A stretch of DNA of 34,750 bases, from assembly GCA_964637035.1 (NCBI GenBank), contig CAZWTU010000010.1, forward strand, positions 1 to 34,750, read 5' to 3'. The notes beneath the pieces were generated by a model. The model searched no databases. It was not told the origin of the DNA and saw only the letters and a program-made list of their open reading frames with translations. The translations under genes and the position numbers were made by a program. This DNA comes from CAZMMV01 sp964637035 (GTDB lineage Bacteria; Bacillota; Clostridia; Tissierellales; Tissierellaceae). Shown one piece after another: positions 1 through 6,699 of the stretch; the stretch's first letter is position 1; the number at the start of each line of letters is the position of its first letter.

Positions 1-217
1 GGTACCACCCTAATTATGACAATGTCATCACTCAATCAGACCTAACAGTCTTATCCCCTGTAACCATGGGCTTTGGAATTTGCTTACTGGAATATTCGTT
101 TGGCAAATTAGCTTAGGAGTGTATATTGCATATCTCGTTATTGTTGGTTTTCACCCTTCCCAACTCTCTTAGAATAATCGAAGATATCTTTCTCTCCTTC
201 AACGCTTTTATGTGTTA
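1..217 (-). promoter_or_regulatory. T-box leader, probably tRNA-Tyr responsive (3' end off the window)
   Basis: Read on the minus strand, the leader ends at the window edge with AGGGTGGTACC (11-1), the conserved T-box sequence that pairs with the acceptor end of uncharged tRNA. Upstream a Stem I can be drawn: a base helix AGGAG/CTCCT, then a helix of about 13 pairs (ATATCT-CG-TTATT with AATAACGAGATAT), then an apical part with AGAGAGTTGGG and CCAAC. In the 3' strand of the internal (specifier) loop, TAC at 123-121 is followed by A and then the base helix, so the specifier is probably the Tyr codon UAC. The T in TGGT would pair with discriminator A, which fits tRNA-Tyr. The downstream gene is therefore probably tyrS or a tyrosine supply gene, outside the window. 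The terminator half of the switch is also outside. The element is clear; the specifier is an inference. Together with the promoters at 224-322 it fills the gene-free stretch 1-342. Confidence 0.85.
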
Positions 218-223
218 AACAAT

Positions 224-252
224 ATAATAAAGGTTTTTTATACTAATGTCAA
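224..252 (-). promoter_or_regulatory. sigma-A promoter for the T-box leader
   Basis: Minus strand: TTGACA (252-247), a 17-base spacer, then TATTAT (229-224). The predicted start near 217 lies just ahead of T-box Stem I, which supports the assignment. Confidence 0.75.
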
Positions 253-293
253 GAGAAATTTTTAAAATTTATCAACAAATAAAGTTATTATCA

Positions 294-322
294 TTGTAAT
301 ATATCTATATAAGCATTAAAAT
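294..322 (+). promoter_or_regulatory. candidate promoter for the first rightward operon
   Basis: TTGTAA (294-299), 17 bases, TAAAAT (317-322). It would start transcription near 329, leaving a very short leader before the GGAGGGG ribosome site at 332-338. It is divergent from the T-box promoter. Both boxes are imperfect, so support is moderate. Confidence 0.45.
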
Positions 323-342
323 ATAGGTAATGGAGGGGTTTT

Positions 343-945
343 ATGTTTGAGAAGAATATAAATATAGATAAAAAATTATATAGGGAAAATAAAATACCAC
401 TTTTACATACAGATCCTAGTTGGGTTAAACTTTTTGGGGATGTGAAGGATAGAGACATAAACAGATTTAAAAAAGATTTAATGAGTAAAATATCCGAAGA
501 AGAAGAAATTGATAGAAAGCTTAGGAAATTAAAAAGGCAAAAACTCAAATCAATGAAAATGATACTGGGACTATCAGATTCAATAAACAACGACAATAAA
601 ACAGAAAATCTAGGGCTTTTAGATGAATATAAAAATAGGATAAATAAGATAAACATAGATATTGAGGAGTTAACTTTCCAGATGGAAACCATTCCCAAGG
701 AGATAAGGGAAATAAATACAAACTTATTAAATGCCACCATCGAATATGGTTATAAGGAATTAAGAGATAAAGAAAGAATACTAGGACAATCAATAGAAGA
801 ACTAGATATATTAAGAGAGAGGCTAAAGGAATTGATTAATATAAGATATGATTACGAAGAAGCGATAAATGAAACATATAGCTTTTTTCATGGATTACTA
901 GGTTCTAAAGCAATAGAAAAAATTGATAAAGAAAGATTGAAATAA
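343..945 (+). CDS. coiled-coil protein of unknown function
   Basis: This 200-residue protein is not recognised. It is cytosolic (no signal peptide or membrane segment), very rich in Lys, Glu and Ile, and residues about 45-185 are almost entirely heptad-like helix, broken near 80-88 by an Asn/Asp-rich turn. The first 40 residues are less regular and contain a short HTDPSWVKLFGD stretch that could be a docking motif. A strong GGAGGGG ribosome site lies 4 bases before ATG 343. It is the first gene of a string in which acpS-nnrD follows after 3 bases, so it is very probably co-transcribed with it. The gene is credible from its ribosome site, full-length frame and tight spacing. The function is unknown, and a structural or adaptor role is only a guess. 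Confidence 0.8.
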   Translation: MFEKNINIDKKLYRENKIPLLHTDPSWVKLFGDVKDRDINRFKKDLMSKISEEEEIDRKLRKLKRQKLKSMKMILGLSDSINNDNKTENLGLLDEYKNRINKINIDIEELTFQMETIPKEIREINTNLLNATIEYGYKELRDKERILGQSIEELDILRERLKELINIRYDYEEAINETYSFFHGLLGSKAIEKIDKERLK

Positions 946-948
946 ATT

Positions 949-2208
949 ATGGATAATAAAATTAAAACAGGCGTAGATATTGTAAAAATAAGTAGAATTG
1001 AAAAGGCATTGTCTAAGAGAGACCAGTTATTAAATAAACTATTTACAGAAAAAGAAATTGAATATATCTCTAAGAAGGCTTATAAAGCCAACACTATTGC
1101 AGGGATGTTTGCTGCTAAAGAAGCTATTAGTAAAGTTTTGGGAATTGGAATTGGATATATATACTGGACAGATTTAGAAATCCTTCATTATGAAAGTGGG
1201 AAACCTTATGTAAATAGAAATCCTAAATTAGATAATAAAATGAAAGAAATAGGACTAAATGCTTTAGATATATCTATTTCCCATGAAAAAGATTATGCAA
1301 TAGCTTTTGCAATAGGTTCAAGTAATCAAAAGTATATTAGCTTGGGGATGGATGATGAAATCATGAAATTATTGCCAGAGAGAAAAAAATATAGTCATAA
1401 AGGGGATTATGGCAGAGTAGGTATTATATCAGGGAGTACAGGTATGACAGGTGCACCATATTTAACATCCCAATCAGCCCTAAGAACAGGTTCAGGCTTG
1501 GTATATACAATGGTTCCCAAGTCCTTAGAGACCATAATGTCCATAAAACTAACTGAGCCTATAATTATGCCAATAGAGGATAGGGGAAAGGGACATTTTA
1601 TAAGGGATTCATTGCCTCATATATTAAATGAAATAGAAAATATGGATGCTATGGCCATTGGTCCCGGATTTGGGGTAGATCAGGCTAGATTGTATATAGT
1701 TGAAGAAGTAATAAAATCTTATAAGAAGCCAATAGTATTTGATGCAGACGCTATAAATTGCTTGGCTATAAATCCAAGTGTTTTAAGGAATAGGAATACA
1801 CCTATTGTTATTACACCTCATCCAGGAGAATTAGGTAGATTATTGGGTAAAAAAACAAATGAAATTCAAAAAAATAGAATTTTTTATTCTAAACTCACAT
1901 CTTGCAAATATAATGTAATAGTGGCCTTAAAAGGAAAGGATACAGTAGTGGCTTCTCCAAGGGGAGAAGTTTATATAAATACTACAGGGAATCCAGGTAT
2001 GGCTACAGCAGGGAGTGGGGATGTACTAACAGGAATGATATTGTCCTTGATAGGGCAAAATATGGAAATAATGAGGGCTACAAAGCTAGGTGTATTCATC
2101 CATGGTTTAGCAGGGGATTTTGCAAAGGAATCTAAAGGAGAACATGGTTTAATAGCTAGTGATATTGTAGACAACATTCCCATTAGTATGAAAAAAATTC
2201 ATATATAA
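949..2208 (+). CDS. fusion: holo-ACP synthase (AcpS) + ADP-dependent NAD(P)H-hydrate dehydratase (NnrD)
   Basis: Two enzymes are joined in 419 residues. Residues 1-125 are AcpS, which moves 4'-phosphopantetheine from CoA to acyl carrier protein: GVDIVKISRIE with metal ligand Asp10, FAAKEAISK with Glu58, then GKPYV and SISH (His112). Residues about 134-415 are NnrD, the kinase-fold dehydratase that repairs hydrated NAD(P)H: GRVGIISGSTGMTGAP (155-170), GPGFG (238-242), FDADAIN (264-270), PHPGE (290-294) and NPGMATAGSGD with catalytic Asp358. The NnrE epimerase domain that usually precedes NnrD is absent; AcpS sits in its place. All key residues of both halves are present, so both activities are expected. 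The ATG follows the previous stop by 3 bases with no clear ribosome site, suggesting translational coupling. In many Clostridia acpS and nnr are separate adjacent genes, so the fusion probably arose from neighbours. Confidence 0.9.
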   Translation: MDNKIKTGVDIVKISRIEKALSKRDQLLNKLFTEKEIEYISKKAYKANTIAGMFAAKEAISKVLGIGIGYIYWTDLEILHYESGKPYVNRNPKLDNKMKEIGLNALDISISHEKDYAIAFAIGSSNQKYISLGMDDEIMKLLPERKKYSHKGDYGRVGIISGSTGMTGAPYLTSQSALRTGSGLVYTMVPKSLETIMSIKLTEPIIMPIEDRGKGHFIRDSLPHILNEIENMDAMAIGPGFGVDQARLYIVEEVIKSYKKPIVFDADAINCLAINPSVLRNRNTPIVITPHPGELGRLLGKKTNEIQKNRIFYSKLTSCKYNVIVALKGKDTVVASPRGEVYINTTGNPGMATAGSGDVLTGMILSLIGQNMEIMRATKLGVFIHGLAGDFAKESKGEHGLIASDIVDNIPISMKKIHI

Positions 2209-2216
2209 GGGTTGGG

Positions 2217-2834
2217 GTGATATTGAAAAGACTCCTATTGTTTGTTTTGATTATTGCTATTATTACAACATCGTGTACTTGGTCAAGCAAATCTAACATT
2301 TTGTCAAAGGAAAAAAGAATCATTTCTAGGATTGAAAAAAAATACTATAAATACAAAAATTATACGTGTAAAGCTAATATGGAGTTTTATGGTGGAGAAA
2401 AAAATACCAAGTATGTAATACGAGAAAAGTATAGTGCACCAGATAAATACAGATTGCAAATATTAGAGCCTAAAGAAAGTAGAGGTATAATAATTTTAAA
2501 CACTAAAGGTAAGATCTTTATCGAGCATCCTTCTATAAATCAATCAATTTCATTAGTGTCTATAAAATCCTTAAACAAACAAATGCTTATAGGGGATTTT
2601 TATGAAAACATGTCACAAGCTAAAATGCTAACCAGCGAGAGGATTAATAATAAGAAATATTTAGTATTTGAGTTTTATCTTAAAGATACAAATAAATACA
2701 GAAGTTATGGTAAGGTTTGGATAGATAATAAGAATTACACACCATACAAATTAAATGTATATGATGAAAAGGGCTCAATTCAAGTTGGGATTACTTATGA
2801 TAAATTTAGATTTATTAAAACAAATATTTTCTGA
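2217..2834 (+). CDS. lipoprotein with LolA-like fold, function unknown
   Basis: Predicted secreted lipoprotein of about 205 residues. A hydrophobic N-terminus (residues 4-17) ends in TTSC, so Cys20 is the likely lipidated residue, although the lipobox is not canonical. The mature part alternates short strands of the kind seen in LolA/RseB-type domains (YTCKANMEF, KYVIREKY, YRLQILEP, GIIILNTKGKIFIEHP, YKLNVYDEKGSIQVGITYDKF). Proteins of this type, annotated as outer-membrane lipoprotein sorting homologues, are common in Gram-positive Clostridia, where there is no outer membrane; their role there is not established. It sits between nnrD (8-base gap) and alr (15-base gap), a familiar clostridial order. 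GTG 2217 is used here; TTG 2223 is an alternative, since GGGGTGA overlaps the GTG. Confidence 0.75.
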   Translation: MILKRLLLFVLIIAIITTSCTWSSKSNILSKEKRIISRIEKKYYKYKNYTCKANMEFYGGEKNTKYVIREKYSAPDKYRLQILEPKESRGIIILNTKGKIFIEHPSINQSISLVSIKSLNKQMLIGDFYENMSQAKMLTSERINNKKYLVFEFYLKDTNKYRSYGKVWIDNKNYTPYKLNVYDEKGSIQVGITYDKFRFIKTNIF

Positions 2835-2849
2835 AGAGGAGAATCGGAT

Positions 2850-4040
2850 ATGATAGATACTCTAGATGAGATAAGACCCGTATGGGCAGAAATAAATTTA
2901 GATAATCTAGCCCATAACATTAGGCAAGTTAGGGAAAATACTAAGGAGGGAGCTTTAGTTACTGCTGTTGTTAAGGCCAACGGATATGGTCACGGGGCTA
3001 CAGATATCGCTAAAACATTTTTAGATAATGGGGGAGATAGGTTGGCAGTAGCTATATTAACTGAGGCTATTGAACTTAGGCTTGCTAATATTTTAAATCC
3101 TATTATGATATTAGGATATACTCCAAGAACCCAGTATGAGAAAGTCATAGAATATGATCTTATCCAAACTATTTATAATTATGAAGATGCTAAAGCCTTA
3201 TCTAATAAGGCTGAGGAACTAGGTAAAGATGTTACGATTCATATTAAAATTGATAGTGGAATGGGGAGAATTGGATTTGAAGGCACAGAAAAATCCATAG
3301 AAGAAATATTAAAAATTTCAAAACTACCTAATTTGTATATTGAAGGTATCTATACACATTTTGCCAAAGCAGATGAGGATGATAAAAATTATACGAGGGA
3401 ACAGTTTCAAAAGTTTATTAATATAGTAAATATTTTGGAAAACAAAGGTCTAGCAATTTCGATTAAGCATGTGTCTAATAGTGCAAGTATAATTGACTTA
3501 CCAGAATATAATTTAGATATGGTCAGGGCTGGGATTATGCTTTATGGGTACTATCCTTCTGAAGAGGTAAATAAAAAGGATATAAAATTAAAGCCAGCTA
3601 TGACTTTAAAGGCAAAGATATCACATATAAAGACAGTTCCAAAGGGTACAGGGATTAGCTATGGACAAATATTTGTTACAGACAAGGAAACAAAAATAGC
3701 CACTATACCTATAGGTTATGCAGATGGGTTTACCAGATTATTAACTGATAAAGCTCAGGTATTTGTTGGGGGCAGAAGGGCAAATGTTGTGGGTAAAATT
3801 TGTATGGACCAGTGCATGATTGATGTAAGTCACATACCAGATGTAAGTGTTAATGATGAAGTTGTATTATTTGGTTATGGGAAAGAAGGATATCCTCATG
3901 TAGACGAAATTGCAGAAAAGATAGGAACTATAAACTATGAAATAGTTTGTATGGTTGGAAGAAGAATCCCAAGAGTATATATTTCCCAGGGGAAAATTAT
4001 AAGGGTTAGGGATTATTTATTAGACTACATTTCAGACTAA
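2850..4040 (+). CDS. alr: alanine racemase
   Basis: PLP enzyme that interconverts L- and D-alanine for peptidoglycan. The 396 residues match the family length (about 370-390). Lys42 in VVKANGYGHG carries PLP, Tyr271 in GISYGQIF is the second catalytic base, and GMGRIGF (137-143), HVSNSA (207-212), the PIGYADG loop (287-293) and CMDQCMIDV (318-326) are typical. Residues 10-245 form the barrel and 250-385 the beta domain. The start is fixed by AGAGGAG 9 bases before ATG 2850. It lies in the acpS-nnrD-lipoprotein-alr-mazEF order seen across Firmicutes. The C-terminus extends slightly past the usual VPRVY end with about 20 residues. Confidence 0.97.
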   Translation: MIDTLDEIRPVWAEINLDNLAHNIRQVRENTKEGALVTAVVKANGYGHGATDIAKTFLDNGGDRLAVAILTEAIELRLANILNPIMILGYTPRTQYEKVIEYDLIQTIYNYEDAKALSNKAEELGKDVTIHIKIDSGMGRIGFEGTEKSIEEILKISKLPNLYIEGIYTHFAKADEDDKNYTREQFQKFINIVNILENKGLAISIKHVSNSASIIDLPEYNLDMVRAGIMLYGYYPSEEVNKKDIKLKPAMTLKAKISHIKTVPKGTGISYGQIFVTDKETKIATIPIGYADGFTRLLTDKAQVFVGGRRANVVGKICMDQCMIDVSHIPDVSVNDEVVLFGYGKEGYPHVDEIAEKIGTINYEIVCMVGRRIPRVYISQGKIIRVRDYLLDYISD

Positions 4041-4053
4041 AACAAGTATTTAG

Positions 4054-4082
4054 TTGACTTGTCATTATAATAATTATATAAT
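4054..4082 (+). promoter_or_regulatory. promoter for mazE-mazF
   Basis: TTGACT (4054-4059), an exact 17-base spacer, TATAAT (4077-4082), in the 102-base gap between alr and the antitoxin gene. It gives the toxin-antitoxin pair its own transcription besides read-through from alr. The AT-rich ATTAATTAAA that follows at 4081-4090 might be part of an autoregulatory site, but nothing here proves it. Confidence 0.75.
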
Positions 4083-4142
4083 TAATTAAAGCTATTTAGA
4101 TTTATTATCTTTATTACTTTTATTAGATGGGGGTGCATCCTA

Positions 4143-4424
4143 ATGGCCGAGACTAGAAAGGTTGTTGTTAGCATACCTAGTAACCTCCTAGAAGAAGCAA
4201 GTTGCATGGTTCCAATGGAATATAAGAACATGTCTGATTTTGTCATGGAAGCTATGAAACTTTTTATTGAGGAAAAAAAGAAGTTAGAAATTATTGAAAA
4301 GCTAAAAAAAGGGTATAAAGACATGAGTGATTTAAATGTAAGGCTTTCGGAAATGGGGTTAGACCAAGATAATCTTGAACTAGCACTATACGAATTAAGT
4401 TTAAGAAGGTGTGATTTTTTATGA
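4143..4424 (+). CDS. mazE: ribbon-helix-helix antitoxin, MazE/EndoAI type
   Basis: This 93-residue protein resembles Bacillus EndoAI (YdcD), the antitoxin of the EndoA/MazF endoribonuclease. Residues 5-12 (RKVVVSIP) form the DNA-binding strand of the ribbon-helix-helix fold, followed by two helices (NLLEEAS; MSDFVMEAMKLFIEEKKK). The charged C-terminal half (KGYKDMSDLNVRLSEMG) corresponds to the segment that wraps the toxin in EndoAI. It ends 4 bases inside mazF (ATGA overlap), the usual coupled arrangement. GTG-less ATG 4143 follows GGGGGTG at about 4128-4134. As in the family, it is expected to dimerise and may repress the promoter at 4054-4082, but this is inferred. Confidence 0.88.
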   Translation: MAETRKVVVSIPSNLLEEASCMVPMEYKNMSDFVMEAMKLFIEEKKKLEIIEKLKKGYKDMSDLNVRLSEMGLDQDNLELALYELSLRRCDFL

Positions 4425-4771
4425 TAGTTAAAAGGGGCGATATCTTTTATGCAGATCTAAGCCCAGTAATAGGGTCTGAACAGGGGGGAGTGCGGCCTGT
4501 ACTTGTTATTCAAAATGATATTGGCAACAAGTACAGTCCCACTATTATCATTTCAGCCATTACATCACAAATCAACAAAGCCAAGTTGCCAACTCATATT
4601 GAAATATCTGCTCCAGATTATGGCTTACCAAAGGATTCGGTAGTCCTACTGGAACAGATAAGAACAATTGATAAAAAGAGGCTACGAGAGAAAATTGGAA
4701 AATTTAGTGATGAAATGATGGAAAATGTAAACCAATGTTTAAAGATAAGTTTAGGGCTTGTAGAGTTATAA
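4421..4771 (+). CDS. mazF: EndoA/MazF endoribonuclease toxin
   Basis: Sequence-specific mRNA interferase of the MazF family; the Bacillus subtilis homologue EndoA (NdoA) cuts single-stranded RNA at UACAU. The length, 116 residues, equals that of EndoA and the sequence is very close: MIVKRGDIFYADLSP, GSEQGGVRPVLVIQND and LLEQIRTIDK are family hallmarks. The catalytic Arg25 (in GGVRP) and Thr48 (in SAITSQ) are both present, so the toxin looks active. It is translationally coupled to the antitoxin by the ATGA overlap. The chromosomal position right after alr is the conserved housekeeping location, not a sign of a plasmid or island. A strong terminator follows at 4785. Confidence 0.95.
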   Translation: MIVKRGDIFYADLSPVIGSEQGGVRPVLVIQNDIGNKYSPTIIISAITSQINKAKLPTHIEISAPDYGLPKDSVVLLEQIRTIDKKRLREKIGKFSDEMMENVNQCLKISLGLVEL

Positions 4772-4784
4772 TACATACATATTT

Positions 4785-4818
4785 AAAAATAAGCATTAAT
4801 TAATGCTTATTTTTTTTA
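4785..4818 (+). terminator. rho-independent terminator after mazF
   Basis: The perfect palindrome AAGCATTAATTAATGCTT (4791-4808) is extended by A5T/AT5 arms and followed by a run of T to 4818. It closes the first operon; the A tract is symmetrical, so it may work in both directions. Confidence 0.85.
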
Positions 4819-4828
4819 CTTTTTATAG

Positions 4829-4834
4829 TATAAT
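4829..4834 (+). promoter_or_regulatory. candidate -10 box of the cell-wall polymer operon
   Basis: TATAAT 30 bases before ATG 4864, just after the terminator. No good -35 box is found at the right distance (TTATTT overlaps the terminator arm), so an activator may be needed or the promoter may be weak. It is the only plausible start for the 11-kb operon that I see. Confidence 0.35.
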
Positions 4835-4863
4835 GGTAAAGACAGTGAAAGGGAGGAATATTA

Positions 4864-5355
4864 ATGAAAATCAAAAGAAGAGGAATAACTATAGGTGCGG
4901 CAATTATACTCTTAGGAGCAACAGTTGTTTTTTCAGAGCCTGGCTCACAGTCGGACCCATTAGTTACATCTGGATATGTGGATGGTCAAATAGAAAAACT
5001 TAAGTCTTATATAGATGTAAAATTAGGAGGAACAAATGGGGACTCCAATGAAGAAAGTTCATGGCAAGTAGTAGAAGTATCAGCTGAAGAATCACTGATT
5101 TGTAAGTCTGGCACAGAAGTAATACTTAGGAGTGGTAGTGGAGAGGCAATTTCCAATATATCAACTATAATACAAAATGGAATTGAAAAAAGAATAGATA
5201 ATGGTTTAACTGATGTGACTGATGGGAAAGATTTAAAAATGGGGGCTAGTATTCCTAGAGATCATTTACTTATAATACCAAGGGATGATGGAAGAGGAAT
5301 TTATTGTATTTCAAACTCTTTTTTTCTTGTCAAGGGAGCATATGAAATAAAGTAA
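4864..5355 (+). CDS. secreted protein of unknown function
   Basis: The gene starts at ATG 4864 behind GGGAGG (4850-4855). A signal peptide is clear: basic KIKRR, hydrophobic residues 8-22, likely cleavage near FSE (23-25). The mature part begins with a short DPLVTSGYVDGQIEKL helix (31-46), then an acidic Gly/Asn/Ser linker (54-65), then a beta-rich domain from about 67: WQVVEVSAEESLICKSGTEVILRSG, LTDVTDGKDL, HLLIIPRDDGRGI and a final FLVKGAYEI. I recall similar secreted proteins in Firmicutes but know no assigned function. The DGKDL and PRDDGRG stretches look like the conserved core. It opens the wall-polymer operon (59 bases before wecC), so a cell-surface role is reasonable but unproven. 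Confidence 0.8.
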   Translation: MKIKRRGITIGAAIILLGATVVFSEPGSQSDPLVTSGYVDGQIEKLKSYIDVKLGGTNGDSNEESSWQVVEVSAEESLICKSGTEVILRSGSGEAISNISTIIQNGIEKRIDNGLTDVTDGKDLKMGASIPRDHLLIIPRDDGRGIYCISNSFFLVKGAYEIK

Positions 5356-5414
5356 GACAAATACTTGTAAAATCTATATATTTATTAATGATTAGTTTAG
5401 AATGGAGGAAATTA

Positions 5415-6695
5415 ATGAAACAAGTAAAAGATATGAAAATAACTGTTATTGGATTAGGTTATATTGGTTTACCTACTGCTTCTATAATGGCTAAAGCTGG
5501 AATGGAAGTACTTGGTTATGACCTTAACCCAAAAGTAATAGATGCCTTAAACCAAGGTAAAATAATAATAGAAGAACCAGGACTTGGGGAATTAGTAAAG
5601 CAGGTTGTATATAGTGGCAAATTAAGAGGGATAGATAAAATTGAGGAGTCTGATGTTTTTATTATTACAGTACCCACTCCAATTAATGATGATAAAACTG
5701 CTAATATGAATTATGTTAAACAAGCTGCTAAATCCATAATTCCAAAGCTTAAAAAGGGAAGTGTAGTAGTTTTAGAGTCTACATCACCACCAGGCTTTAC
5801 AGAGGAAATATTGTTACCAATCCTTAGTGAAACAGGCCTAAAAATTGGGGATGAGGTTTTGCTAGCTCATTCTCCGGAGAGAGTTCTTCCAGGGAATATT
5901 ATACAAGAATTAATAAAAGGCGATAGAATAATTGGAGGAATAAATGAAAAATCCAATCAATTAGTTAAGGAGATTTACAATAATTTTGTTAAGGGAGAAA
6001 TATTCACAACTGATTCTAGAACAGCAGAAATGTGCAAGCTTATGGAAAATACATATAGAGATGTGAATATTGCCTTGGCCAATGAACTTGCAATAACTTG
6101 TGAAGAAATGGGAACTAATGCCTGGGATGTAATTAGATTTGCAAATAAACATCCAAGGGTAAATATACATCAGCCAGGTCCAGGAGTTGGGGGCCATTGT
6201 TTAGCTGTTGATCCATGGTTTATTGTAGAAAAGCAAAGCAAGCCTAATATCATTAAACTAGCTAGGGAAGTAAATGATAATATGCCTAATCATATATTAG
6301 GTAGATTGATAGAAATGTTTCCAGATAATAATGTTAAAATAGCTATACTAGGTATAACATATAAACCCAATATAGATGATGTGAGGGAGAGCCCAATTAT
6401 AAATCTTGTAAATTTATTAGACAAACAAACGAATTACAAGATATCCCTACATGATCCACATGCCACAAAAGACAATTTACAAGTAGGAGAATTCATGGTA
6501 GATTCTTTATATGATGCCGTTGAAAATGCAGATATAATGATTTTAGGGGTAAATCATGATGAATATAAAAATTTAGATTTTTCTAAAATAGGCAGTTATA
6601 TGAAGGAAAAACACATATACGATACTAGGAACTTTTTTGATGAAGATTTACTTATAAAACTAGGATATAAAATTACTTTACTAGGTAGGGATTAA
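5415..6695 (+). CDS. wecC: UDP-N-acetyl-D-mannosamine dehydrogenase (nucleotide-sugar dehydrogenase)
   Basis: Oxidises UDP-ManNAc to UDP-ManNAcA with two NAD+ in the cytosol. It has the three UDP-Glc/ManNAc dehydrogenase domains: a Rossmann fold (VIGLGYIGLPTA), a central helix domain with MENTYRDVNIALANE, and a C-terminal domain with GITYKPNIDDVRESP. The catalytic Cys262 is in PGPGVGGHCLAVDPW, preceded by RFANKHPRVNIHQ, which resembles E. coli WecC more than UDP-glucose dehydrogenases. I place the start at ATG 5415 (426 residues), 7 bases after GGAGG; the in-frame ATG 5388 has no ribosome site and would add 9 residues. No wecB (UDP-GlcNAc 2-epimerase) is in the window, so UDP-ManNAc must be made elsewhere. 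UDP-GlcNAc or UDP-Gal-type substrates cannot be excluded. Confidence 0.88.
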   Translation: MKQVKDMKITVIGLGYIGLPTASIMAKAGMEVLGYDLNPKVIDALNQGKIIIEEPGLGELVKQVVYSGKLRGIDKIEESDVFIITVPTPINDDKTANMNYVKQAAKSIIPKLKKGSVVVLESTSPPGFTEEILLPILSETGLKIGDEVLLAHSPERVLPGNIIQELIKGDRIIGGINEKSNQLVKEIYNNFVKGEIFTTDSRTAEMCKLMENTYRDVNIALANELAITCEEMGTNAWDVIRFANKHPRVNIHQPGPGVGGHCLAVDPWFIVEKQSKPNIIKLAREVNDNMPNHILGRLIEMFPDNNVKIAILGITYKPNIDDVRESPIINLVNLLDKQTNYKISLHDPHATKDNLQVGEFMVDSLYDAVENADIMILGVNHDEYKNLDFSKIGSYMKEKHIYDTRNFFDEDLLIKLGYKITLLGRD

Positions 6696-6699
6696 TAAA

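Noticed and set aside
291..793. Minus-strand reading frames opposite the coiled-coil gene
   Set aside because: They lack ribosome sites and family motifs; they are shadows of an AT-rich gene with a good ribosome site on the plus strand.
4803..5003. A 66-residue plus-strand frame ahead of the secreted protein
   Set aside because: It starts in the terminator T run without a ribosome site and overlaps the well-supported gene at 4864 in another frame.
5388..5414. Longer start for the nucleotide-sugar dehydrogenase
   Set aside because: ATG 5388 has no ribosome site, while ATG 5415 has GGAGG at the right distance and gives the family's usual beginning.
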